Notes: generated by a model from the sequence alone, not told the origin. Positions 6,925 through 15,200 are shown, counted from the first letter of the stretch. The stretch: 15,767 nucleotides of DNA from Alphaproteobacteria bacterium (GCA_013003285.1 JABDJY010000126.1:1-15767), one strand, 5' to 3'. Program-made: numbers and translations.

Positions 6925-7350
6925 ATGAAATGCACCCAGTTCTATCCAGTCGTTATGACCAACGAAGTGTCCGTAACAGCGCAGTTTTACAGAGATCATT
7001 TCCGGTTCCGGCCGAGTTTCGAAAGTGATTGGTACGTTCACTTGCAGTCGGAAGAAGACGAAAACGTCAACATCGCGATATTGCAATGTGACCACGACAC
7101 CATTCCCAAACAAGCTCGCGGCCAGGTTTCCGGCCTTATTATCAATTTCGAAGTTAAGGACGTTGATTTCGAATTCGATCGCGCAAAAGCGAGTGGCCTG
7201 CCCATCCTGCTGTCTCTAAAAGACGAGCCATTCGGCCAGCGGCACTTCATCGCGCAGGATCCTAACGGCATCTTGATAGATATTATCAAACCGATCCCGC
7301 CGAGTGAGGAGTTCGTGAACCAATATGCGCAGGAAGCCGTCTCGACGTAA
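6925..7350 (+). CDS. VOC/glyoxalase-fold protein
   Basis: The 141-residue protein shows the two half-repeats of the vicinal-oxygen-chelate fold: residues about 4-54 (YPVVMTNEVSVTAQFYRDHF ... VNIAILQ) and about 71-123 (LIINFEVKDVDFEF ... HFIAQDPNGILIDIIKP). FGQRHFIAQDPNG is a usual VOC signature; the last ligand position, often Glu, reads Asp in LIDII. Relatives include glyoxalases, ring-cleaving dioxygenases and antibiotic-sequestering proteins; the function here is not known. GAGGA at 6911-6915 lies nine bases before the ATG at 6925 but touches the alternative ATG at 6916, so 6925 is preferred. Being divergent from tetR with shared operators, it is the likely target gene. This looks like a small stress or detoxification cassette. 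Confidence 0.88.
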   Translation: MKCTQFYPVVMTNEVSVTAQFYRDHFRFRPSFESDWYVHLQSEEDENVNIAILQCDHDTIPKQARGQVSGLIINFEVKDVDFEFDRAKASGLPILLSLKDEPFGQRHFIAQDPNGILIDIIKPIPPSEEFVNQYAQEAVST

Positions 7351-7557
7351 ATCAGCATTGCAATTTGTATATTGTAATTCGGCTCCCAATGTCCAAAACG
7401 GCTCAATTTTCGCCGTTAACGATCACGCCGACTTACGGCGGGTTTCAGAGGCAAAGCGGCTGTCGGAAATGCAACACTGGGGCGACAAAACTTCAGTGAA
7501 GAGGAACCAAAACAACAATGATTTGAGCCGTGTTTTAACACAAGCCGTCAACGACTC

Positions 7558-7822
7558 CTAAAGGCGCACCAACGCCTCCGGCATGGAGCCGCCGGCATGG
7601 AAACCGCCTTCGACGATTTTTGCCGTTTCCAGGCTGATTTTCGGAATCTCGCCGTTCGCCAGGGCGATGTGAAACGTCTGGTTATCCTGCGCGAATAGCA
7701 CGTGGAACGGCTCGGACGGCAGGTCGACCACGCGCCGGTTGGTCGGGTTTGCGGTCTCGAGAATTTCGGCGAAACCCTGGTCGGCGGGCTCGTCATAGGT
7801 GGTCACCACGACATATTTGCCG
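7558..7822. repeat. Direct repeat, partner of 5796-6060
   Basis: The 3' end of the intact propeller gene is repeated at 5796-6060 in the same orientation, offset by exactly 1762 bases with no indels and about 15 mismatches. The repeats flank the dioxygenase tail remnant and the AT-rich tetR/VOC cassette. Outside this block the flanks are unrelated (7540-7557 against 5778-5795 on one side, the dioxygenase scar on the other). Confidence 0.9.
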
Positions 7823-8511
7823 TCGTCGGAGACGAACGGCCAGCCGGGCACACCGGTCAGCGGCACGGTCTGGCTGACCTTGCGCCCCGCGCAATCAATC
7901 ACATGGAGCAGCGGGCGGTGAAAATCACCGACATAGAGCAGGGCGCCGTCGGTCGAGACCCGGATACCCTGGGCGCCGACCGGCAGCGCTATGCGCGCGG
8001 TGATTTCGCGCGCCGCCATGTCGATCTCGGTGATCACCGGATATTCCTTGGCCGAGACATAGAGCGTGTTGCCATCGGGGGCGGCGGCGAAGAAATGGCC
8101 GGGAACCTCAAGCCAGATCGTGTGCTCGATCTGCCAACTGTCCGGGTCGATCACCAGGACGCAGCGGTTGGGATCGACGGTCGCCCAGATCTTGCCGTCG
8201 GCGCCGGTCACCAGCGCGTGCGGGCCTTTATAGAGGTTGAGGTCGATATGCCCAAGCAGGGTCATCGCCGTCAGGTCGACCACGGCGATCTTGTTGGCCG
8301 GCACGTTGGGCCCGTAATCGGCATCGCCGTAGAGCGAGACAAAGGCCCGCGTGCCGTCGGCCGACAGGGTCAGCTCGTGGGGCTTGGCGATGCCTCGTTC
8401 GCCCACCTCGACGGCGGCGATGATCTCGCCGCTATCGCCGTCAAGCGCGGTCAGGCTGACATTCTCTTTGACCGTGGCGAGCAGGGTCGCGCGCGCATTT
8501 GTGTCCGACAT
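7558..8511 (-). CDS. YVTN/YncE-like beta-propeller protein
   Basis: The 317-residue protein consists of repeated propeller blades. A pattern of P-H-x-hydrophobic, then a Asp-Gly turn and a beta strand recurs about every 45 residues: KPHELTLSADGTRAFVSL (about 43-60), GPHALVTGADGKIWATV (96-112), PGHFFAAAPDGNTLYVSA (137-154), GAQGIRVSTDGALLYVGD (179-196), PGWPFVSDDGKYVVVTT (222-238), EPFHVLFAQDNQTFHIAL (267-284). No signal peptide is visible, so it is probably cytoplasmic. Such propellers are often lactonase-like or ligand-binding; no enzyme activity can be assigned. I start at 8511 (MSDTNAR): an ATG at 8526 overlaps the amidase end and has no ribosome-binding site. It lies 4 bases after the amidase stop, implying translational coupling. 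A partial copy is at 5796-6061. Confidence 0.88.
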   Translation of the reverse strand: MSDTNARATLLATVKENVSLTALDGDSGEIIAAVEVGERGIAKPHELTLSADGTRAFVSLYGDADYGPNVPANKIAVVDLTAMTLLGHIDLNLYKGPHALVTGADGKIWATVDPNRCVLVIDPDSWQIEHTIWLEVPGHFFAAAPDGNTLYVSAKEYPVITEIDMAAREITARIALPVGAQGIRVSTDGALLYVGDFHRPLLHVIDCAGRKVSQTVPLTGVPGWPFVSDDGKYVVVTTYDEPADQGFAEILETANPTNRRVVDLPSEPFHVLFAQDNQTFHIALANGEIPKISLETAKIVEGGFHAGGSMPEALVRL

Positions 8512-8515
8512 GCTT

Positions 8516-9835
8516 TTAAGTCCCATGAGATTGTGCGATGCGTTGCTCGATCCAGCGTCCGGTGGCGAGTAAATGGTCGTCGCTGTCGCGGCGGCCGATG
8601 ATCTGCAATCCCAGCGGCATGCCCGACGGCCCGGTGAAGGTCGGCAGGGACAGGCAGGGCAAATACATCAACGTCCATATGCGGTTGAAATAGGAGGGTT
8701 CCATGGACAGGCGATCGGTCGGCGCTTCGCCCCGCGTGCTTGGCGTGATCAGAACGTCGTATTCGTCGAACATGCCGTCGATGGCGGTGCGGGCACGGGC
8801 TGCGACCGCCTTGGCGTTCTCGTACTGGGCCGGGGTGATGTCTTTGGCTTCGTGGATGCTTTTCTGCGACCAGGCGTTGATCTGGTCGAAATGATCGCGG
8901 GCTTCCGCGGCGATGGCGCGCGCATCTTCCGGGGCGAGAATGGCCGAGAATTCGGCCAAGGCCTGGGAAACCACAGCCGGCGGTTCGGTGTCGCTCACCG
9001 CCGCACCCGCCGCGGCGAGTATATCTGCCGCTTCCGCCAACATGGCGACCGTTTCAGGCAGCGCCTCGGGCCACATTTCGGTGCGGCACACCCCCACGCG
9101 CAAGCCGGTGTCGGATGTTAGCTCGAGCGTCGCGGGCGTTTGTCCATTCGAGGCCGCCCGCATCAGTGCGACATCTTCCAGCGAACGGGCGAACAGCCCG
9201 GGCGTGTCGATCGAGGGTTTGGCGTGGCGCACCCCGCCGGTCGGCAAACCGTCGAAGCTGGATTTATAGCCATAGAGCCCGCAATGGGCCGCGGGCAGGA
9301 TCACCGAGCCGCCGGTCTGCGATCCGGTCGCCAGCGGGACCATATAGTCGGCGACGGCCGCCACCGAGCCGCTCGACGAAGCGCCCGGCGCGCGCTCGAG
9401 ATCATGGGGGTTGCGCGTTGTGGTGGGGACCGGGTTGGCGAATTCGGTGGTCCGGGTCTTGCCGAGAATAACCGCCCCCGCGTCACGCAGAGCGGCGACC
9501 CAGTTGGAATCGGCGTCCGGCCGGTGACCCTCATGGATAGTGGTGCCGTACGCGGTTGGCATGTCGGCGGTGTCGTAAATGTCCTTGATACCCACCGGGA
9601 TGCCGTGGAGCAGGCCGCGCGACGGCTCACTGTCGCGCGCGCGGGCCTGCGCCAAGGCAAGGTCGGAATCGAGGTACACCCAGGCGTCGAGGTCCGGTTC
9701 GCGGGCCGCGATGCGGGCGAGGCAGTCACGCACCAATTGCTCGGAGGTGATCTCGCCACGGTCGAGCTGGGCGCGGGCTTCGCTCGCGGACAACAGGTTC
9801 AGCCCGCCGGGGCCGGCGTCGCGGAGGTCGGGCAT
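8516..9835 (-). CDS. Amidase-signature family amidase
   Basis: The 439-residue protein carries the Ser-cisSer-Lys triad of amidase-signature enzymes: K84 in HGIPVGIKDIYDT, the cis-Ser S153 in PGASSSGS, and the nucleophile S177 in GSQTGGSVILPA. The 93-residue Lys-to-Ser and 24-residue Ser-to-Ser spacings match malonamidase E2 and related enzymes as I recall them. The C-terminal GMPLGLQIIGRR is the usual family ending. It hydrolyses an amide bond, probably in the cytoplasm, releasing ammonia or an amine; the substrate is unknown. It is the middle gene of a minus-strand operon, starting 6 bases after the Gfo/Idh stop and ending 4 bases before the propeller gene. The family also contains GatA, but no GatB or GatC partner is visible, and the catabolic context argues against that role. 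Confidence 0.93.
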   Translation of the reverse strand: MPDLRDAGPGGLNLLSASEARAQLDRGEITSEQLVRDCLARIAAREPDLDAWVYLDSDLALAQARARDSEPSRGLLHGIPVGIKDIYDTADMPTAYGTTIHEGHRPDADSNWVAALRDAGAVILGKTRTTEFANPVPTTTRNPHDLERAPGASSSGSVAAVADYMVPLATGSQTGGSVILPAAHCGLYGYKSSFDGLPTGGVRHAKPSIDTPGLFARSLEDVALMRAASNGQTPATLELTSDTGLRVGVCRTEMWPEALPETVAMLAEAADILAAAGAAVSDTEPPAVVSQALAEFSAILAPEDARAIAAEARDHFDQINAWSQKSIHEAKDITPAQYENAKAVAARARTAIDGMFDEYDVLITPSTRGEAPTDRLSMEPSYFNRIWTLMYLPCLSLPTFTGPSGMPLGLQIIGRRDSDDHLLATGRWIEQRIAQSHGT

Positions 9836-9841
9836 GGCGCC

Positions 9842-10975
9842 TTACTCGTTCAGGCCAGCCATCAGCTCGGCCGGGTCGATCGGCAGTTTGACTTCCGTGC
9901 CGCGCTTGGCCGACAAGTCCATGGCCATGGTCAGCACCAGATTGCGGTGACCTTCGGCGGCGGTCGCGTGGGGCGTTTTCTTGCCGTTATAGATGCGGTT
10001 GAACCAGGAGCTGGTTTCCTCGCGCATGGGTCCCCACAATTCGCCGTCATGCATGTCGCCGGGCGGGAAGCTGGTGAGAAAGTCGACATTGCGCTCCACC
10101 TCGATGGTCAGCCCCTCGGGATTATAGGCCGGGCCTTGCGCGTTCTCGGTCGCCAGAATGACGTCGCGATGGGTGTCCTCGATATCGATCACGCCCTCGG
10201 TGCCGACGATGCCGATCTCCAGCCCGTAGACCGCGCCGGGCCATTCCTTGGGCAACGCCCAGCAGATATTCATGGAGAACATGGAACCGTTTTCCATGGT
10301 GAAGACGCCGAAGGTGGCGTCCTTGGTGCCGAGCTCCTTCATGACATTCTCGGTCGAGCGGGCGTAAATCGAGACCGGCTTGCCGGCGTCGCCCATGAGC
10401 CAGAAGGCCATGTCGAGGCTGTGTGTGCCGGAGACCACCATGGGGGTCAGGTGGCGGCGGTCCTGGGTCAGCCGCACTTCGCCGGTGGGCGCCATGCGGT
10501 TCATGAAGGCGCGCACCACGGCGCAGTTGAAGTCGCCGATCTGGCCGGTCTGGATGCGCTCCTTGACCACCAGGAAGCGCCGGCGAAAGCGCTGGGTATA
10601 GCCGACCACGGCGTCGACCCCGGCGGCTTCGATGGCGGCCAACACGTCGGCGGACTGTTGCGCGTCGGTCGCCAGCGGTTTCTCGATGAACAGCATATGG
10701 CCCTGCTCGACGGCGGCCAGGGTGGGTTCCACATGGGCCCAGGTCGAGGTCGCGATGATCACCGCATCCACTTCGGGCCGGGCGATGAGTTCGCGGAAAT
10801 CATTGGTGAAAAAGTCGGCGTCGATATCGTCTCTGAGTCTTTCACCCAAGGACTCGTTCACGTCGGACAGGCCGATCCAACCAATGCCCGGGAAGTCCTT
10901 AGCCAGGGTCGCGCGCATGCGCCCCACCACGCCGCAGCCGACGACCGCCAGTCCTAATTCCTTTTTATTCGCCAT
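9842..10975 (-). CDS. Gfo/Idh/MocA-family NAD(P)-dependent oxidoreductase
   Basis: The 377-residue protein has an N-terminal Rossmann fold with GCGVVG (residues 13-18), the family motif EKPLA with E98-K99-P100, and GTHSLDMAFWLMG with H185 and D188 in the substrate domain, the residues that usually serve catalysis. The C-terminal part is the usual alpha/beta dimerisation domain. Family members oxidise or reduce sugar-like or other polyhydroxy/keto substrates with NAD(P); the substrate here is not readable. A strong ribosome-binding site, GGAGGG (CCCTCC at 10984-10989 on the plus strand), lies 8 bases from the ATG. It is the first gene of the operon with the amidase and propeller and is divergent from the FAH gene, with which it shares a 189-base intergenic region. 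Confidence 0.93.
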   Translation of the reverse strand: MANKKELGLAVVGCGVVGRMRATLAKDFPGIGWIGLSDVNESLGERLRDDIDADFFTNDFRELIARPEVDAVIIATSTWAHVEPTLAAVEQGHMLFIEKPLATDAQQSADVLAAIEAAGVDAVVGYTQRFRRRFLVVKERIQTGQIGDFNCAVVRAFMNRMAPTGEVRLTQDRRHLTPMVVSGTHSLDMAFWLMGDAGKPVSIYARSTENVMKELGTKDATFGVFTMENGSMFSMNICWALPKEWPGAVYGLEIGIVGTEGVIDIEDTHRDVILATENAQGPAYNPEGLTIEVERNVDFLTSFPPGDMHDGELWGPMREETSSWFNRIYNGKKTPHATAAEGHRNLVLTMAMDLSAKRGTEVKLPIDPAELMAGLNE

Positions 10976-11094
10976 GTTTCCTGCCCTCCGAGCCTAGATT
11001 TGTTATTTCGTTACCCCCTTATAACCACTCCGATCCCATCTGTGGATGGCCGACGGGTTGAAGGTCCGGCATAGCTGTTCATCGGCGCGGCCCC

Positions 11095-11123
11095 TTGCAC
11101 CCCTTTGGCCCGGTGTAGTAAGC
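11095..11123 (+). promoter_or_regulatory. Candidate promoter for the FAH operon in the divergent intergenic region
   Basis: TTGCAC at 11095-11100 is followed after a spacer of about 15-17 bases by the weak -10-like TAGTAA/GTAAGC (about 11116-11123). This lies about 40 bases before the FAH start. The region 10976-11164 must hold promoters for both divergent operons; on the minus strand a TTATAA patch near 11020-11025 could serve the oxidoreductase. Both are weak matches. Confidence 0.25.
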
Positions 11124-11164
11124 CGCGCTGCGCCGTACACTGTTCCAGAGAGAAAGAAACCACC

Positions 11165-12061
11165 ATGCGTCTTGCCACCTTTTCCCATGACGGCCAATTG
11201 CGGCTGGGGGTCCTCGACCCCGCGACCGGTACCCTGACCGATCTGTCCCGCGCGGCGCCCGATCTGCCGGGTAATATGAATGGGTTCATCGCGCTGGGCG
11301 CCGACGGTCTGGCGGCGGCACAGGCGGCGGTGAGCAATGCCGGCGACGCCGCGAAATTATCGCTCGACGTGGTGACCTTGCACGCGCCGAACTGGCCGCC
11401 GGTGCGCGATCCGTTCGCGGTCGGGCGGAACTATCACGACCATGCCCAGGAATTCCACGATTCCGGCTTCGACGCCACGTCCGGCGCTACCGCGGTGCCC
11501 GACCATCCGATCATTTTCACCAAGGCGACGACCTCGGTCAGCGGGCCGTTCGACCCGATCCCGGCCCATCTCGACCCGACCAAGACGACTGACTATGAGG
11601 GCGAACTGGCGGTGATTATCGGGACCGGCGGGCGCGGCATCTCCAAGGCCGACGCCTTCGACCATGTCTATGGCTATACGGTGTCTAACGATGTCACCGC
11701 GCGGACCCTGCAGCATCAGCACAAACAGTGGACCATCGGCAAAGGCCTCGACGGCTATTGCCCCATGGGCCCGGTGATCCTGACCGCCGACGAGGCCGGC
11801 GACGCGCGCGAAATGCACTTGCAAACCTGGGTCAATGGCGAGATCCGCCAGGACGCCAAAGTGGCCGACCTAATCTTCGATATCCCGACCCTGATCGAGA
11901 CCCTGTCCGAGGGCATCACACTGCTACCTGGCGATATCATTTTGACCGGCACGCCGGTCGGCTGCGGTATCGGGTTCGAGCCGCCGGTGTTCCTGCAGTC
12001 CGGCGATGTGGTTAAGGTCACTATCGATCCCATCGGCTCAATCGAAAATAAAGTCGAATAG
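11165..12061 (+). CDS. Fumarylacetoacetate hydrolase (FAH) family protein
   Basis: The 298-residue protein shows the FAH fold: a lid motif GRNYHDHAQEF (about 88-98), metal ligands E145 and E147 in TTDYEGELAVIIG and D176 in SNDVTAR, then KGLDGYCPMGP and the C-terminal LLPGDIILTGTPVGCG. Members cleave C-C bonds in 2,4-diketones, or act as decarboxylases, hydratases or isomerases on related keto acids, with Mg2+ or Ca2+. It probably handles a keto-acid intermediate with the two dehydrogenases that follow. I start at the ATG at 11165 (MRLATFSHDG); the frame is open 20 codons further upstream, but those residues are not family-like. GAGAGAAAG lies just before this ATG. The next gene starts 37 bases after the stop. 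Confidence 0.93.
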   Translation: MRLATFSHDGQLRLGVLDPATGTLTDLSRAAPDLPGNMNGFIALGADGLAAAQAAVSNAGDAAKLSLDVVTLHAPNWPPVRDPFAVGRNYHDHAQEFHDSGFDATSGATAVPDHPIIFTKATTSVSGPFDPIPAHLDPTKTTDYEGELAVIIGTGGRGISKADAFDHVYGYTVSNDVTARTLQHQHKQWTIGKGLDGYCPMGPVILTADEAGDAREMHLQTWVNGEIRQDAKVADLIFDIPTLIETLSEGITLLPGDIILTGTPVGCGIGFEPPVFLQSGDVVKVTIDPIGSIENKVE

Positions 12062-12098
12062 AAATACGGCTAACTAGAATCATAGAGGGGGAAAAATC

Positions 12099-13022
12099 AT
12101 GACGCAGCGTGTCGGTATTGTCGGAATGGGCCTGATGGGACAGGCCTTCATCCAAAACATGCGAAAATCGCAATTTATGGTCCAGGGCTTCGACCTCGAT
12201 CCGCGGCGGGTCGATCAGTTGCGCGAGCTCGGCGGCCATCCGGTCGATACGCCGGCCGATGCGGCCAAGGACGTGGATTGCGTCATCGTCTCGGTGCCCA
12301 CCAGCGACATCTCCCGCGAGGTGAACTTGGGCGCCAACGGCATCGCCGAGGGGGCGGCCGAAGGCCTGTATGTCTGCGACACCACCACCGCGCGGCCGGA
12401 AGATTCCGAGACCCTGTTCGCCGATCTGGCCGAACGCGGCATCCGCTATATGGATTCCTGCGTCAGCGGCACCTCCACCATGGCCGAAGCCGGTGATCTG
12501 GTGGTCATCGCCGGCGGCAACGAGGAAGATTTCGAGGCCTGTAAGCCCTATTTCGAAGGCTTCAGCCGGGCTGCCTATTTCATGGGACCGGCCGGCTCGG
12601 GGGCGCGCACCAAGCTGGTGATCAACTTGATCCTCGCCGGCAACCGCCTCGCCCTGGCCGAGGGCATGGTGCTGGGCGAGAAGGCGGGTCTGGAGGCCAA
12701 TAACCTGCTTAAAGTTCTGCAGGACGGCGCCTGCAGTTCGAAGACCATGATCGACAAGGGTCCTAAGATGATCAACGCCGATTATTCCAAGCAAGGCCAG
12801 ATCAAAATATCGATCAAGGATTCGCGTCTCATGCTGGAACAGGGTCAGCGTCTCGGATCGCCCATGTTGCTGACCAGCGTGATGCAGCAGGTCTTCCAGG
12901 CCGCCTACGAAAAGGGATATGGCGAGAAGGACACGGTGTCGTTCTTCGAGATTTTGCGCGGCATGGCCGGGTTGGAAGAGCGCGAGGGCATCGACGACGT
13001 GCCGTTCGGCAAGCCCGAATAG
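12099..13022 (+). CDS. 3-hydroxyisobutyrate-dehydrogenase-like NAD(P)-dependent oxidoreductase
   Basis: The 307-residue protein matches the beta-hydroxyacid dehydrogenase family in length and order: Rossmann motif GIVGMGLMG (6-14), a cofactor-choosing acidic patch at FDLD (31-34, suggesting NAD), the substrate motif DSCVSGTSTMAEAG (about 119-132) and the catalytic region GSGARTKLVINL with K172 and N176. The usual VSGG is VSGT here. It would oxidise a 3-hydroxyacid to a semialdehyde or reduce a tartronate-semialdehyde-like compound; the substrate is unknown. A strong Shine-Dalgarno, GAGGGGG near 12085-12091, precedes the ATG. It is the middle gene between FAH and the D-2-hydroxyacid dehydrogenase, 21 bases before the latter. 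Confidence 0.92.
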   Translation: MTQRVGIVGMGLMGQAFIQNMRKSQFMVQGFDLDPRRVDQLRELGGHPVDTPADAAKDVDCVIVSVPTSDISREVNLGANGIAEGAAEGLYVCDTTTARPEDSETLFADLAERGIRYMDSCVSGTSTMAEAGDLVVIAGGNEEDFEACKPYFEGFSRAAYFMGPAGSGARTKLVINLILAGNRLALAEGMVLGEKAGLEANNLLKVLQDGACSSKTMIDKGPKMINADYSKQGQIKISIKDSRLMLEQGQRLGSPMLLTSVMQQVFQAAYEKGYGEKDTVSFFEILRGMAGLEEREGIDDVPFGKPE

Positions 13023-13043
13023 AGCAAGGTTGGGAGCAGGGGC

Positions 13044-14108
13044 ATGGCTGAGGGGCCGCTAAATTCGTCGAAGACGGTCTATTATTTTAATCGGGTGGCT
13101 CATCAGGGTTTCTTGGACGCTCTCGGCGCGCAGCCCGATATCGAGGTGCATAAGCTCGCCAACGATAGCCCGGACGGCGACGTTTCGTCGGTGATGGCGG
13201 CGGCGCATGCCTATCAGATCGATTCGACGCGCGGTGCCATCCCGGTGGAATATCGCGCCACAGACGCGCTGCTGGCGCGCAATCCCAATTTGCTGCTGGT
13301 CTCGACCAACGGCGCGGGGTTCGACACGGTCGATGTCGATGCTTGTACTCGCGCCGGGGTGCTGGTGGTCAACCAGTCCGGCGCTAACCGCGAGGCGGTT
13401 GCCGAACATGCGCTGGGTCTCATCCTGGGCGCATCGAAACGCATCACCGAGACCGACCGGGAAATGCGCCGCGGCGCCAAGGTCAACCGCGAGGCGTTTA
13501 TCGGCGACGAAGTAGCCGGCAAGACATTGGGCGTCATCGGCATCGGCAATACAGGCAGCACCTTGACCAAGATGGCGGTCGCCGCGCTGGCCATGCCGGT
13601 GTTGGCCTACGACCCCTATGTGGATGCCGCGACCATCGCCTCCTATGGCGCCACCAAGGTGGAGTTCGACGAGCTGCTGGCCCAAGCCGATTACGTCTCG
13701 GTGCATTGTCCGCGCACCGACGAGACCACCAACATGATCGACGCCGCCGCCTTCGCCAAAATGAAACCCAGCGCCTATTTCATCTCCACCGCGCGCGGCG
13801 GCATTCACGACGAAGCGGCGCTCTATGACGCGCTAGTCGGCGGCGACATCAAGGCCGCCGGGGTCGATGTGTGGGACCCGGAACCGCCCGAGCCCGACCA
13901 TCCATTGCTCAGCCTGGATAACGTCATCGCCAGCCCCCATACCGCCGGTCTGACCTTCGCCTCGCGCGAACGGCTCGGCGAATGGGCAGCGGCACAGCTG
14001 ATCGACGTGCTCAACGGCAAGCGCCCACCCCGGCTGATCAATCCGGACGCCTGGTCATTGTTCGAGGAACGGTACGAGAAGCTGCTGGGGCCGATGGTCG
14101 GAAAGTAG
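13044..14108 (+). CDS. D-isomer-specific 2-hydroxyacid dehydrogenase
   Basis: The 354-residue protein has the expected NAD-binding GIGNTG (166-171) with the acidic residue D190 at the end of the second strand, and the catalytic triad R251 (STARGG), E280 (DVWDPEP) and H299 (ASPHTAG). These are the residues of phosphoglycerate, formate and lactate-type D-2-hydroxyacid dehydrogenases. It interconverts a 2-hydroxyacid and 2-keto acid, which fits the FAH and 3-hydroxyacid dehydrogenase genes ahead of it. GGGAGCAGGGG lies just upstream of the ATG. The stop is followed by 234 bases without a gene. A second, broken copy of this gene lies at 15294-15521, with its 3' part about 93% identical. Confidence 0.93.
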   Translation: MAEGPLNSSKTVYYFNRVAHQGFLDALGAQPDIEVHKLANDSPDGDVSSVMAAAHAYQIDSTRGAIPVEYRATDALLARNPNLLLVSTNGAGFDTVDVDACTRAGVLVVNQSGANREAVAEHALGLILGASKRITETDREMRRGAKVNREAFIGDEVAGKTLGVIGIGNTGSTLTKMAVAALAMPVLAYDPYVDAATIASYGATKVEFDELLAQADYVSVHCPRTDETTNMIDAAAFAKMKPSAYFISTARGGIHDEAALYDALVGGDIKAAGVDVWDPEPPEPDHPLLSLDNVIASPHTAGLTFASRERLGEWAAAQLIDVLNGKRPPRLINPDAWSLFEERYEKLLGPMVGK

Positions 14109-14216
14109 CGCCGCGCGTGATGCAGATGTGGTTCGCGCATGGCCCACGGGCACCGAGATCCAACCTGTATCGGGCATTAACCGCGGTGTGACAGCAACAT
14201 TGCCTTGCATGGGCTT

Positions 14217-14268
14217 CCGAGAATTCGAGAAGTCCTGCCTGATTAAACAGTATTCTGAAGATTCTCGG
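14217..14268. repeat. Weak inverted repeat in the gap before the DUF1444 gene
   Basis: CCGAGAAT (14217-14224) and ATTCTCGG (14261-14268) are perfect 8-base inverted arms 36 bases apart. They lie in the 234-base intergenic stretch 14109-14342, which is AT-richer than the operon before it and otherwise shows no gene, no clear T-run terminator and no convincing promoter. It might be a folded 3' UTR element or chance. Confidence 0.25.
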
Positions 14269-14342
14269 TTGATTTAAGCCAAGCTGCGGGCAAGTGTCGG
14301 TCTTTGGATCATTGGGTTTCGGATGACATTCAGGGGTAGGAC

Positions 14343-15200
14343 ATGGGAACCATATTTAGGGCCGCCTGCCTTTTGTTGGTGCTCGGCACGACTAATCCGG
14401 CCGGTGCCCAGGACTTTCTCTCTCTTGACGCTTTCGAAGACACGTTTATTCGGGAGTTCCGTTTACGGACATCCGACATAATAGTTCGAAAGGTCGATAC
14501 GCTACATCTGGAAGTCCAAACCCGAGAGGGGGAGACGGTCCAGATATTCCTCGACAACGCATACAAAAATTACCAGACGTCGCCGGAGTCTAAGACCGAG
14601 ATAATTGCGGAACATATCAGCGTGCTGCTGAAAACAATCCCAGGTGTCGAGGCTCCCGTTGATATCGCTCGGATCGTACCGGTGATCAAGCACAAGGATT
14701 TTCTCGGCACGTCGCCGGATGGAGAGCGGGCGGATGCAAGGTTGGCAATGGCCCACGAGCCATTTGTTGCTGATTTGGTAATTATGTTTGCCGAAGATAG
14801 CGAATTATCCACGCGCTATATGGGAGAGGGTATTCTCGCCGATAGCGGGTTCCCGACATCTGGCCGTCGTGCCAAAGCTATCGACAATTTGAAAGCTGTA
14901 CTGCCTAACGTCGAAGCGCGCGGTGGAGACGGTATATTTTTGCTTTCGACGGGCAGTAGTTATGGAGCCAGTTTAGTGTTGTTTGACGAGTTTTGGCGGA
15001 GCCAACAGTTGCCGGTGAAAGGTGAACTGGTGGTTGCAATACCGTCCCGAGACATCCTGGTGGTTACAGGAAGTCAGGACAAAGAAGGCCTTGAGAGAAT
15101 GGGGCGAATTGTCTCCGACGTGATGGAGAACGAGGCTTATACCATTACCGACCGACTGCTCGTTTACCGTGATGGACAATTTGTCCCCTTTGGAAACTAG
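14343..15200 (+). CDS. DUF1444 (YtpQ-like) protein with signal peptide
   Basis: The N-terminus MGTIFRAACLLLVLGTTNPAGAQ looks like a Sec signal peptide with a likely cut after AGA (about residue 22), so the mature ~263-residue protein should be outside the cytoplasm. Segments such as DIARIVPVIK, ADLVIMFAEDSE, GGDGIFLLSTG and GELVVAIPSRDILVVTGSQD fit the DUF1444/YtpQ family, whose role is not established; that assignment is from memory of the family pattern. TAGGAC and AGGGG lie just before the ATG. The gene looks monocistronic, is more AT-rich than the operon upstream and has no obvious catabolic link, so it may be a later arrival between the intact dehydrogenase and its relic. Confidence 0.8.
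   Translation: MGTIFRAACLLLVLGTTNPAGAQDFLSLDAFEDTFIREFRLRTSDIIVRKVDTLHLEVQTREGETVQIFLDNAYKNYQTSPESKTEIIAEHISVLLKTIPGVEAPVDIARIVPVIKHKDFLGTSPDGERADARLAMAHEPFVADLVIMFAEDSELSTRYMGEGILADSGFPTSGRRAKAIDNLKAVLPNVEARGGDGIFLLSTGSSYGASLVLFDEFWRSQQLPVKGELVVAIPSRDILVVTGSQDKEGLERMGRIVSDVMENEAYTITDRLLVYRDGQFVPFGN

Noticed and set aside
7351..7557. Possible small gene or RNA between the VOC and propeller genes
   Set aside because: Short AT-rich palindromic bits (ATTGCAAT, GTGTT-TT-AACAC) are present, but no frame with a ribosome-binding site and no stable hairpin with a T-run was found.
7702..8601. A 299-codon plus-strand open frame antisense to the propeller gene
   Set aside because: The minus-strand propeller shows regular blade repeats and a duplicated tail conserved mainly in its own protein frame; the antisense translation has no family features.
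9140..10957. A 605-codon open frame on the plus strand, antisense to the amidase and Gfo/Idh genes
   Set aside because: The opposite strand has two genes with complete catalytic motifs. The plus-strand translation is rich in Gly, His, Arg and Val with no recognisable domain, as usual for the shadow of GC-rich coding DNA.
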